Made by a program: the position numbers and the translations under genes. A DNA stretch of 64,000 bases. It comes from Alisma plantago-aquatica. Lineage: Eukaryota > Streptophyta > Magnoliopsida > Alismatales > Alismataceae. The notes under the pieces are model-generated. The model worked only from the letters and a program-made list of their open reading frames with translations. It ran no database searches and had not been told where the DNA came from. The stretch is taken from positions 664,793,591 to 664,857,590 of the forward strand of contig OY856409.1 in the NCBI GenBank assembly GCA_963693085.1, given 5' to 3'. How positions within the stretch are numbered: the first letter of the stretch is position 1; every line of letters starts with the position of its first letter. Positions 11,679 through 23,454 of this stretch are shown in pieces.

Positions 11679-13064
11679 TGATGCAAGTCGTTATACACAC
11701 AACAATCACTAGGAAAAGTCCTAGAGTTTAACCTTCTAACCCGGTTGTCAACTTGTTGCGAACAACAAGTCAACTTAGTATAGATAGGTATCGATCCAAG
11801 GGATGGAGGAAAAGAAAAGCCGAGATCCAAATCTGATTGTAAGAACAAGAATTAAATTCTGATTTGAGAAAGTTGTTAATACTAAGAACAAAAATAAAAT
11901 TGCTGAAATAAAGTTTAACCAATCAAGAAATAAAGATCTAGGGGTCTGGAGGATCACCACCAAAACCATATTCCTATTCAACTAATCAAATTCTAAACTC
12001 CAAAGATCAAATCAAGACCTTGTGTTTGCATGTATTTATAGATAATTTCACAAGGGTCGGACTTCCCGTGAGCTCGTTGGTCCCGGCATTCACGGATCAT
12101 TGCCCAACCGTCCAACATACCACTATCCACGGTCATATCAACAAGCATGTGAATTCAAGCTGGCATTCAAACCCATGGTTCAGGTGGTCGCATCACCAAG
12201 GATTATAACAGAAATAAGATTAAAAAGATGAAAAGATAATAATCGCAATTAGGGGACTATTTTTTCATTCTTACAGAGGTCCACGGTCATATCACTCTAT
12301 AAGAATATATCAGATCATCCAAATAACCACGCATACATAGAAAGAAGATACTTTCTCAATGGAGCAATAGAACAGATTATATTGAATAGAAATGGGATAA
12401 GGGGCTACTCCTCATTCCCCAGAAGAATCTACTTACACATGAAGAGACTAGAAGAAATGCAAACTAAAATGAGATCCAACATTATACAAGATGTGGTCTA
12501 CAACTAAGAATTGGATGAAATGGAATAAAGAATGGAATGCTTTTACAAGTGGAGAGTCCCTCCTTTTATAGGAGGGGATGGGGGAGGCTGCCCTCAAAAG
12601 AGGGGGGAAAAGAGAGGGAGACCACATTTTGAGTTTTTTTGGATCTGGTCACATAGAAAGTAAATTGTCTTTAATTATCTTGACCATGTAACTCTCTTTA
12701 ATGTGGATTCTCGCAGAAGAGATTTTGAACATATTTCTCTCCCATAAAAAGCATCAAATAGGTCTAAATAATAGGATTTTATTTTAGGAAATTAAATTCT
12801 CTTTCCAATGAATACTTGTACACTCAATTTAGAGTTTGAACGCAAAAGTTATGTCACTTTTGGTGACGGGTATACATAAATTTCAGGACTGCTGCAAATT
12901 GTGTAATTTTCCTACAAAACCCAAGAAAATATAATTAAAACTCCAATTAAAGAGAAAATTATAAAATAATACAATTAATTATGAAACTAAGAGAATAAAT
13001 AACAAAATAATCTTAAACAAATATAAAAAATATGTAAATAAAAGAGATAAATACACATTTATCA
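11679..13064 (-). repeat. 3' LTR of the Athila-like element
   Basis: 1,386 bp, starting TGATGCAAGTCG and ending ACATTTATCA on the plus strand. It pairs with 27,705-29,087. In element sense this is the downstream LTR. Confidence 0.95.
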
Positions 13065-13100
13065 AAATACATCGGGCTTGAATCCTTGTTTGTCCTCAAA
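13065..13100 (-). other. Degenerate polypurine tract and conserved pre-LTR block
   Basis: Minus strand TTTGAGGACAAACAA (13,100-13,086) is the block typically found just before the 3' LTR of Athila-type elements. The polypurine tract that should follow reads CCCGATGTATTT and has lost its G-run. Confidence 0.6.
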
Positions 13101-15087
13101 CAAATAAAATCACAAATTATTCCAATTTATACTAACAACATGTCTATCATCACCCTTGTAACATCACTTTATTCCTTACCTCCAAATTTGGCCAAGCAAC
13201 CCAATCTCCTAAAACCACAAAACACAAAATTCTATATTCCCTATTAAAATCAAATATCATATCTTATTTCTAAATCAAGATTTTGTAGAAAAACATGCTT
13301 CATCTTACTTTTATTTTGACACTCTCATTTTTATTATTGTATATTTTTTATGTGAGTTGTTGCACAAGAACAAGATGAAATTGGGGGGTGTGAAAATAAA
13401 GAAGGAAGTGATGAATTTTTTTTATACCTCCTCTATTCGACTTGGGATTTAAATTTATGGAGTTGTGGCTACATTGGTCACAATTTTTTCATGTGCAATT
13501 TTGGCATCTTTTGATGGTACGCCCCTTTGTGGGGTATGGAATTTTTTATATGGGAAGCATGCCACCCTAAACTTGATTTTTTTTCCAGTGGTGATTCTTT
13601 GCTTCTCTTTTTTTAGAAAGAAAATAAGGGGGAAACAAAAGGCGTCCTTGTGCTTATAACTTCACATGTTTATTTTCTCCTTTTTTATTGAAAGTGCCAT
13701 TACATCAGAAAGAACATTCATGTCAATCACATTATACAAGATTTATATCAAGTTAATCAATAGTTTAAAAATAAAGAAAATTTGTATTTGGTTTTGATTG
13801 ATTCCATATGGCTTGCTAACTTTTCCAAGGAGTGATGCTATTTTGGGGTACTAGGTGACATGGTGGTTTCAGACATGGCAATTTGTGATAGTTTTTACAA
13901 AATATTTACTAAATTCAAAAGGGTACAATGATAAACATATATTCATATTGTCCAACTAGATAAAAGCCATTTTGCAATAAAAGAAATAAAAACATGGCCG
14001 ACTAGATAATGGCCATGAACAAAGCAACTATATGCAAAAAAGTAGAAATAATGCAAGAATAAAAAAGATAAGGGGGTGGAATAGAAACATACCACCCATC
14101 TCCACCCCAGACTTAGATTTTTTCTCGTCCTGAGTAAAACCCAAACCTGAGATGGAGGGAAGAAAATTTTTAGGTTTACCAGTAGGTCCTAGTAGCTCAA
14201 AAAATGTCCAGCTAAAGGGGATGTGTATGAGGGTTGGGACCTTTATCCGAGGGGCTTCATAGTGTACCCGATGATAGGACAGTCGTGGAAGCTCAGTGGG
14301 GTGTTCATATTTTCTTTCACCTTACATTCCCTCCAATAAGATCCACAAATATTCCTTCGATATCAAGGGAAGTATTGAAGATGGATGTGGATTGAGGGAG
14401 CTTGGTGGGTACCCGACTTGTAACACATGCAGTGCCAGATGTGCAAAGTCAGGCAGAGGATCTGGCTTGGGTTTTCCCCGGTCATATTGACCTACATATA
14501 TAATAATTGGTGGTGATACAATAGATTTCAAATTATTTACAAAAGTGTTTTGCTTCTCCTCAAAAATTATGTCATCACATTGGGTTTGGTAAGTTTCATT
14601 GTTGATATAACATATGGCTCTAATTCTTTTGTACAAGGGGTCCCCAAGGATTCCGGAGGGATGAGGACATCTTCCTTGCAAACAATAGAAGGGGATGTAT
14701 GGGCTTCTTCCAAGGGTGTATCCCCTTCTAAGTTGGCCTTATGTAGAATGAGAATTGGTTGTGTCAAAATGGGAGGAATTGTTTTATCAAAGGCGGTTGG
14801 ATGCTTATTATACAAAATAGACTCAAAAAAAAGGAATTCGGTCTCTGATATAAATTGGGTTTATGTTAAGTATGGGAGGAGTTGTTGGGTTTTTAGAATG
14901 ACTCTCCTACTTCGACATTTCATATTCAAGTATTAGAGTATCAAAAGGAAAGGTAGGGATACCAACGTCCTCATCACAGGCAAAATATGGCTCCATGGTT
15001 TGTGCTATTTCTTCATGATCTGACATATATGACACAAAAATAGGATTTTCATTGTCGTCATCGTCAGGAAGAACCATCTTGGATTGC
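13101..15087 (-). other. 3' internal region of the Athila-like element
   Basis: This 2-kb stretch between gag-like ORF and 3' LTR should hold pol but does not. Minus-strand frames such as 14,322-14,681 and plus-strand frames such as 14,550-14,936 overlap each other and match no domain I recognise. A purine- and pyrimidine-rich part at 13,400-13,700 has long T and A runs. I see no gene here. Confidence 0.6.
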
Positions 15088-15490
15088 TCAAGCTCTATAG
15101 GGGGGTTGTGATTGATCCTCTAGTAAGGTAGCTAGCATGGCTTGACTGAATTCAAGTTTTGCTTGTCCTTCTGCTACCATATTTTCTAGGGCCTTAAGTC
15201 TCTCTTCTGGTTCAAGATTAAATTGCATTTCACCATAAGATTTAGACACCCCAAAATTGGCCATCCTCGCCACACTCCCCATAGTGTCCTTGGCCATAGT
15301 ACCCCTTATATTGTTTTGGGTGGCATTGATCCTCATAATAATCTCCAGAAGATGGTGGATTGTAATTTCCATTGCATCCATCTTGGTAGGAAGATTCAAT
15401 ATTACAAGGTGTCACCAAATCATGAGGAAACATATTTGAACAATCTATATTTTGGGTTTGGGCTTCTAGCATGGTGGTTAAGAAGGCTTG
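15088..15490 (-). pseudogene. Gag-like ORF of the Athila-like element, second part
   Basis: Read on the minus strand this continues the ORF interrupted by the nested chromovirus. It gives SQAFLTTMLEAQTQNIDCSN and a Tyr/Gly/Asn-rich linker (NYNPPSSGDYYEDQ, YKGYYGQGHYGE). After a one-base frame change near 15,260 comes LEPEERLKALENMVAEGQ and LEFSQAMLATLLEDQSQ, ending at a stop at 15,088. The last block repeats, in the same order, the EERLRALEK...GETKLETSQAFLTTMLEAQTQ block that spans the insertion site, so the protein carries a duplicated coiled-coil-like module. Role is inferred as the capsid-region C-terminus of a non-autonomous element; no enzymatic domain is present. The frame change and the insertion make it non-functional. 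Confidence 0.75.
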
Positions 15491-18400
15491 TGTTACAACC
15501 TCAATTTTGCATATGTTTTCATAATTGAATTGTAAAGATTTTTGTGAATATGGACTTAATTGAAAAGGTTGTATGCTTTGCTTCAAAAGATGGATTTCTT
15601 TGCAAATATCCCTTTTGATAGGAATTTCATAATTTCTGTTATTAGATTAATCCAATAATGGATATAAAAGAGAAGAAATGAAGAAAAGTCCAAATAAAAG
15701 GAAAAGATACTAGATAATGGATATTAAGCAAAGTAATTATGAGAAATATATAGAAATCTCTAGAAAGTGGTATTAATGGCCACAATTAAATCAATATCGT
15801 TTCTATGTGATTTCAAATAAAATAAATATGAAAAGAGGAAAAAGGAAATGAAAGATAAAGAGAAAACCTTGAAAAGAAATATCTTAATAAAGAAATAAGT
15901 AAGATAATGAAAAATGAAGAGGTAGAAGCCTCTAGAAGGCTAGAGAATATCCTCTAAGAAGGGATTGTGTGCCTTTGGGGTTCCTTGAAGTCCAATAAAT
16001 CCAAGATGAAAATATAATGGCAAAAGAAAGAGGAAATATCAATTAATTTGGTTTTATTAATGAATAACTTGCCTATGAAGATAATGCCCTTTTCCTTTGG
16101 AATTTGGGGCTCAAATTGGTCATACGAATAGATTAAGGCAAGAAAAGGATTCCCTTAAAATTTGGTTGAAAAGGGACACTCGAATAGGGAGTTATGAATT
16201 TTTGAAATTATCATAGAGTGAATGGATAGTCCTACTAATGCCTTAAATGTCACAATGTGTTCAAATAATACGCAGACGATCAGGACCCTAGATCTCGTGA
16301 TCTAGATCACGGATTTGAGGATCCGATGGCTCAGGAGTGACATTGAGACTCCAGTTCGAGCAGGACACTGGAGTTTCCTTCTCCAATCTTTGCTCAATCT
16401 GGGATGCCCAAGAGGAGGGAAGGTGATCGTCAAATTCAGGAGACTTTCCCAAATTGAACAAGCCCGACTTTGTGGGACTCTTGAGGTGGAAAGGAGTTTT
16501 CCCCAAACTCGGATCGCTCGCCAACCCTGCCTATATAAGGAGGGGGATACCCATAACACCAGCAAATACATAAACCATATGTGCAAGTGTGAGGGGCGAC
16601 AACGAGTCGATTAGCACATTCAATTGGCAGAAACACCTCTACCTTCAACCTCTGCGCAGGAGAACATCCGTTGGAGATAAAACCCTGTCTCCGTGGTGGT
16701 GGGAGGAAGAGAGTAGCCAATTGATAGGCTTGTTGAGTTTAGGGAAGTAGGACAGTGCTTTCTATGATCGCAGCTTGTGCGCAGAGCGAGAGGAGCCCAG
16801 AGTCAACCAAGGAGTTGACTGTCGGGGCCGCTGAGGGAGAAGCGCGAGGTTGAAGAAGACACCTTGTAAATTTACCAGCTTACCCCCCCCCCATTCCTTC
16901 TATTCGGGTAAGGACAAATCGGTCATTTGCAACCTTTGATTACAAGTTAGGGCACGCGATCGTGGGCCGTTGGATCCCGTGTGGTCCAGTGGACCACGGA
17001 TCAAGTGGCCTACGATTTTTTGAAAATAATAGATAATTCAGAAAAGTGATTTTCTTTACAAAAATCATAACTTTTTCTAGGAAGCTCTGATTAGAAAAAG
17101 TTATACATGAAAGTTGCTTAGAAAAATATGAGGAATACAATAAAATTGGTTTGAGAACCTGAATCTATTCCTATTTGCAAAAGTGTGTTAATCTAATGAA
17201 AAGTTCTTATGTATTAGATTAAGAAACCCTAATTGAGCATATTGGTTAAGTTCATGTTGCTTAGTTGATGAAATTGAGTAATTGCAACCTATTGAATAGT
17301 TAATGATGAACTTGAACCTGATTTAGATGTTTCTTGCGTGATTTAGGGTTTTCACCTCAAATAAGAATGATTAAGCACTTAGAAACCCTATTTGAGTATA
17401 AAGGATGAATCTTTAAGGTTTAATAGGTTAATTTGTGAAGTAATAACATGTTGCCGAACTTCAATCCGTTTTACATGTATAGTTGATTAATTTAGGGTTC
17501 CATGTATATAAATGAGCTTTAATGGGCCTTGAAATCCTAATGTTAGTAATTGTGATTCTTAATGGCTTTAATTATTCAAATTCATGAATAAAGGTGAGAT
17601 ATAATGGTTCTAAGCTATTTTGAGTATAAGGGTTCCTAATTGTGGATAAATACCCTTAATATGGTAATTAGGTTTTTCTAATGGATAAAGGTGGAATTAA
17701 TGATAAATAGAGTTCATATGTGAATTAGATCATAATGAACTATGAGTTGTTAATCCAGAAGGAACCAAAGATGATAATTAGGCCTAATGATCTTGTCATG
17801 AATTAAAAGGATAAAAATGATAGTTTTAATGTAAAAGAGGCATAATGGACTTAATTGATGTTTAATTGTGCCTTTAATCCAAAATTAAGGTTATATGTTG
17901 TTAAAAGGTACCCTTAATATCGTTCATGAGGAATAGATGAGATAATTAGGATTTGTGAGTAATTGCATAAAATTAGGGTTTAAAATAGTATAAATGAAGT
18001 GAAACCCTAATTGCAATGGAAACCCTAAAAGTAGACTAGAAACCCTAGGAAGCGAGCTAGGTTTAATAGATCTTGATGGCACGATCAATGATAGGAAATT
18101 GTATGCATATTTCAGGATCTCTTTGTGTGCTTGCTTGCCTATTGGATTTCTTGCATTGATTGGATTAATTCTGTCTCAAATCAGCCTGACAGGTATGTGG
18201 TTAATTATGGTTAATCACATTAGTTTCTTGAAGATTTTCCGGATGATTCATCACATTGAATGCAACCTATCAGTTTGGAAGTTCATACTTGCAAATCATA
18301 AAGTCACTATGATTATCACAATAACAATACAAGTGTGAATTCTAGCACCTACATGCCACCCTAATGGATGATGCCAAAAGGTCAAGCCCAAGAGGGAAGA

Positions 18401-19024
18401 CCAATGGGCACCATGAGTGGTGACCCCAGACACCAAGCTTGGGATTGAGAAGGTGGTCTTTATAGAATGACTAATGGGCACTATGAGAGGTGACCCCAGG
18501 AACCAAGCTTGGGATTGAGAAAGTGGCCTTCAGTCATTGGCAAAAGAGTAACCCTAAGGTGGGTATGTCAGGGTTAGGGCAAAAGTGGTGGAGAATGTCA
18601 CATTGAAAGCATAATTTGGCTTGTTAATTAACTTGATTGTGATATTTAGATTGTTAGCCATATCTGCGAAATTTTGGTTGTCCCCACACACCGGCATATT
18701 CCTATATGTTGACCGACGTTTTGTTTATCGACGTTTTAGGTAAAATTGAAAAGGACAAATAGTAAAGTGGCATAATGTGAAATTAAGAAATAAAGTGCAA
18801 GGAGGATTAGTTAGAATAGAGTCCAGATGTGGATAGAAGTTAGATGTCCAAGTTTTTGAAAAAGGTATGCAAAGTTTTATTTTATTCTAGCTTTCCATAT
18901 AGTTTGGTAGAATTTTATAATTATTATTGATTATTTGTCCAACCTTTGATCTGGAAATTGGGATAACGGCTCTGACCTTTTAGTCTCCCTTAATTGGGGG
19001 TTACCGGGAGGCGGGGTCGTTACA
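15491..19024 (+). repeat. 5' LTR of chromovirus copy 1
   Basis: 3,534 bp. It carries many scattered AAACCCTA/TAGGGTTT words (17,220-18,060), a GC-richer promoter block (16,260-16,860) with TATA box, a C-run at about 16,883, and a duplicated segment near the end in which CAAGCTTGGGATTGAGAAGG-like sequence occurs at about 18,436 and 18,504. Confidence 0.96.
16531..16540 (+). promoter_or_regulatory. TATA box of the chromovirus copy 1 5' LTR
   Basis: CTATATAAGG in a GC-richer block; the matching site in the 3' LTR (24,497-24,505) reads TATTTAAGG. It probably marks the U3/R boundary about 30 bp downstream. Confidence 0.7.
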
Positions 19025-19026
19025 TT

Positions 19027-19036
19027 TGGTATCAGA
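19027..19036 (+). other. Primer-binding site, initiator tRNA-Met type
   Basis: TGGTATCAGA lies two bases after the 5' LTR. The next bases read TC, where the standard PBS has GC. Confidence 0.9.
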
Positions 19037-19038
19037 TC

Positions 19039-22000
19039 ATCGGTTCTTCAATTAATCCTTAATAATTATTAAATTTTACAAATTCCATAGAACTGAGGGA
19101 GTTACTAGAGGATTTTTCGAAAGACAGAGGTGTCTAGAAACGAATCACGTCTGGGGGCTAGAAATATTTTCCTCCGCACCGCTAGTCAGAATATGAGGAC
19201 TCGCGAATTTGTGAGACTACCTGGCCAATGTCTCAGGATTTGACTTGAAATAAGATACCTTTAGGACTCTCTCATCTTGTTCATCCCTTCTCAACTCAAA
19301 TGATGTTAAGGATTATAAGGATTAGGGTTTTCTTTCTTTTCTCACCCTCTCGAGGTATGGGTAAAGTTGATAAGGTTTAAGGAATCCTCCACCAAATTAA
19401 TGAAAAGCATGTAAATAAGATGTCATGGACATAAGCTTAATAGTTTAAGCATAAACTAAAGAATAATTGCATGCTTAGGTCATATGACATGAGTTGTCAT
19501 GCCCTTAGGAGAGACCTGAGGCTAGACCTTCTTGTCAGGAGGATGAGTAGAGAGAGTTAGTCTTGGAGGTAGAGACCTCCATTATAAGTAGAGACCTGAC
19601 ACATCCTTTGAGGATGATGCTAACCCTAACCCTAAGTGGTGGTTAGAGAGAGAGATGGCATGATGAGTTAGATGTCATGATAGACCAGGTGTGTGGATAT
19701 GCTTTTGGATGCCCATGACGTTAAGAGCCATGTGAGGTTGGTTAACCTATTACCTTTGGCAACCCAACCATGGGAAGGGTCGTGCATGTTAGAGTGAAGG
19801 ATAGCTCCTTTAATAATGAGGTTAGTGAAGAATCTATAGAAACCTTATGGGTTTATAGGAGCATGGATTAGTATGCACCCAGAGTACGTCACTAGTGCTA
19901 GTAGTAGGTTGAAACCTAGGGCTGAAGAGAGTATGATGGATGGCTTATGAGATAAGCATAAAGGGCTATGGATAATCTTGAGCAAACATAAGTTTGAACA
20001 TAGGCTTCACCCATGTAGGGGTATGCTTTTGAGCTTGATCCTTCATGGAGAGAGGATCTCTAGTAGTAAGGTGGTTTATAGGGTTAACTCTAGAGAGAGA
20101 GAGAGAGCAGGACCCAGACAAGAAGGTTGGAAGCTTAGACTCTGAGATATGAGGAACAGTGGGGAGTTGAGGATGATGCGACCTAAGTGGATGATAGTGG
20201 TTGCCTCATGCTTGATCCCTGGAGGTTGATGATATCTTGGTTACCTTTAGAGGAACCAAACCCTAGACAGAGGATGAGGCTTCTGGTACCTATGTGCCTA
20301 TGGTATATGTGTTTACCTTCTGAGATGGGAAAAGAGTACCTTAGACCCTGAAGAGGTTTAGTAACAAGTTGTGAGGCCTTACACTTAGTTGGTTGTCCTT
20401 GAGGAGGACTCCACTCTGAAGTGTTGTTCAAATATAAGGATTGGGGGAAGTGCATGCCATACCTTGTACATGTTTGATTCATGGTTAAGAGGTTGAGCAT
20501 GTAGTTGGACACCCAAAAAGTGAACCTAGGGTTCCTAGGCCTAAGAAGGGAAGTGGTGTACTTGATGCTCATGATGAGATTTGAGTTTTTATAGATTCGA
20601 GCATGGTACTACTCATGTTTAGAGGAAAGGGAAACCCATTTAGTCAAATGTATGTTTGATGAACCCCTCACAGCTGAGTTGGTGGCATGGGAAGGTATGT
20701 TCTTGGTCCAATGTTGAGGAATGAGAATAAGTATGACCTAGCATGGTTTAGTAGGTGGTATGCTTGTGCCTTAGTAGCTTGCTAGGGTTAAGCATGAGGT
20801 AAACCCTAGACATAAGGACGTTTGTGACCTTTGTTTCTATCAAGAGATAGTTTCCTCCCATCCAAGGAGAGGGACCCTTTTGTAGGGTGTATACCAGTTT
20901 CTGTTGGTTTTGAAGTAACGTAAGGAGGTCTCATAGGATCTTGTGAAGCTAAGTGAAAAGTACATAGTAAGAGAATGAACCTATAGACCCATAGATAACC
21001 ATCTCTAAAGTGCATGTGGGTGTGTTACCATGGAGGTAAAGTATGGGGCCTGACCAAGGTAAGCATGTCACCATGACCCCTATGAAAGGATGAAAGTCAG
21101 CCCAAGAATGCAGAGAGAGATGATGGAGACTTGGATAAGGTTCTAAGTTAGAGATGTACTATTTTAGAATCCTAAGTCTATCCTAGGGTCAGGTAGGGAT
21201 AAGACCGATGGAAGTAGGAGTTTCCTAATTCTCTAGTTGCACATGACCGTAGGGTCGGGAGGTAATAACTGTCATTGTCTGAGGGCCATGGGTTAGGAGA
21301 TTGATCACCTTCATGAACTCATGGAACCCAAAGGGCAGATGAAGAGGGCACTCTCTAATGCATAAGGGAAGAGGGATGACCCCAAAAGTGACGGAACCCT
21401 ACAGACCTAGAGGAGATGACCAAGGATTGTGTGGTGACCCAAGTAGGTTAAAGACCAGTTTTCCATAGAAGTAACCTTGATATCAAGATGATCATGATGT
21501 AGAGACATATGTTCCACATTTCAACTTAGATTTGAAGTTGGCAAGGTGGGATGTACCATCTCTACTCTTGGAACAGGAAGAACTCTGTATTTGGACATCC
21601 GTCAAATCCTTATTTCCTCTTGTTATGGGAGTGTGAGATAGGACAGTATGCATGCCATACACCAAGGATAAATATGATGGGAGTTGGAATGTTGCTATGA
21701 GGTATGAGGACAGAGATGATAACATACCCTTGTAGAGTAAACGATATGTGGATGGTTTACAAACATCAAGAGAACTAAGGTAGTCATCTTATGAGGATGC
21801 TTGTATCATGAGCTATGTGGAATTTGCGAGTCATACAAGGTTGAGTTTGATAACCAAGAAGATGAGCTCTAAGTTTTCTTGTTGAGTCCAAGATGAGATG
21901 ATAAGTGAAATACGTGGAGGTGTATGTCTTCAACATTACCTAACACCTAAGGATGTGAGGTAGTAATGGATGCTCTGGTTGAGATACAGCTGCCTAGTTT

Positions 22001-23440
22001 AGCTAGAGGCTAGAAGAGGTTGTTAGGTTAACCCTAAGTTTGAAATAGGAGATATGTTTGTCTAACACTCATATGTAACGAGATTGTTGATTAAGTTAGT
22101 AGTTGTTTGTTTAGCTAACCTAGGCCTTGATGCAATAAAAGGATGGTTGTAGAACCTCAGATGCACTTCTTTGGAAAAGAAGGTGATGAAACCCGACTAG
22201 AATGGTTTAGGGTTTTTGAGGAATCAATCTTGAGGAATCATGACATACAGGAGATCATGATTTTAAGATCATCATACACTACTAAGATAGTAAGTGACAG
22301 TAGTACTTTGGATGCTTAAGATGAAGTTGCACATGGCTTGTTGCCATGCAAGCCAGGAGGTGAAGGACGAACACCAGTAACTCAATGAGTTGGTATATAG
22401 GATAAAGAGTCCCCGAGAGGAAATGGGAGATCATCACTATGGGTGTTGTGGTAAGTCTCCCCTAGACCAAGGAAGGTCATGATGCAATATGGGTTATGGT
22501 AGATCGCCTTACCTAGATGACATGAGAAAGAAAGAATGTTGGACGGATCAGGTTGAACTACATATGAGAAAGAGATGGTTCAACTACACCATGATGCGAG
22601 TTCAAAAGTTCTTGAGTATTACCTAAAGATTCACTTCCATGCGGTGGAAGTAGGTACATGAAGAACTCGATGTTAGTACAGTTTATCACCCCTAACTAAT
22701 GGTTAGTATAATCCAGACTAGAGGGTCTGATAAGAGCATGTGTGCTTGTTCAGGGTGATACAAAGAGACAGTTCTTGTCCTCTGTAAGATGTGATGATAA
22801 CCACCATAGCCAGTATCGGGATGTAAAGGAGCTCTGTAAGGGAGGTTGTGTCGGTCACCACTTCATTAAGATGATGTTGGTGAAGGGACCTCGCAAAGGT
22901 CAGAAAAGGACCACAGTGTGTGCAGATGAAGTTGATTTGATCATGCAATGGCTGAAAGAGAGCCCAGGGGTGACATGAGTCGTGAGTTGATGTAAAGCAG
23001 ACTGACATGCAGTTCACTGTGGTAGGGTATGTGATGTGAAATCTGACCCCTCTAAGTTATAGCTAAGAGAGTTGAGTCTTAGCTGCATGGGTCCATTTGA
23101 GATGGATTAGTGGAGATGGTTATGTTTAGCCTTACCCCTTAGGATAACATGATGTATAATGTGTTCCATGAGTCCGATCTAGAGCACTATGTGAGGTACA
23201 CAAGCCATGTGATGAACCCTGAACCTATTCAGCTTTATGAGAGGTTGAAATGTCCTGAGTCACCTATAAGGGTATGATATACCAAGGTGAGTGAAAACTC
23301 AGATGAAAGAATATGAGATGATGAAGGTTCTTGGGAAGCACCATGGAAAGGGTGAGGCCACATGGGAGCCATGATGGACATAAGAAAGGCTTATCTTGTT
23401 TGTTTGTGTACCTGGTGGAATTTTGGGGGCAAAATTCCTA
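19039..23440 (+). pseudogene. Decayed chromovirus gag-pol, copy 1
   Basis: No long frame survives, but pol landmarks occur in the right order. Near 20,820 is FYQEIVSSHPRR, which resembles FPDELPGLPPRR before reverse transcriptase. At 21,934-21,983 the RNase H end reads HYLTPKDVR and, one frame over, VVMDALVE (standard HYHPGKANVVADALSR). At 22,475-22,513 integrase reads GHDAIWVMVDRLT. At 22,675 STVYHP is followed by a broken NGQ...IQT block, and at 23,158-23,196 NVFHESDLEHYVR. At 23,327-23,371 the C-terminal tail reads VLGKHHGKGEATWEP. Frameshifts and stops separate almost every block. Gag (19,039-20,800) is not recognisable. When intact the polyprotein would encode protease, reverse transcriptase, RNase H and integrase; this copy makes none. 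Confidence 0.88.
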
Positions 23441-23454
23441 TAAGAGGGGAAGGA
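23441..23454 (+). other. Polypurine tract of chromovirus copy 1
   Basis: TAAGAGGGGAAGGA lies immediately before the 3' LTR. Confidence 0.9.

Noticed and set aside
16315..16720. Several 78-99 codon frames on both strands
   Set aside because: They lie in the promoter block of the chromovirus LTR and recur in degraded form in the other LTR (24,352-24,775); no domain.
20228..20245. GATGATATCTTGGTT, which could encode DDILV as in a reverse transcriptase active site
   Set aside because: It lies about 1.2 kb into the internal region, upstream of the segment resembling the pre-reverse-transcriptase block near 20,820, and its neighbours do not fit the domain.
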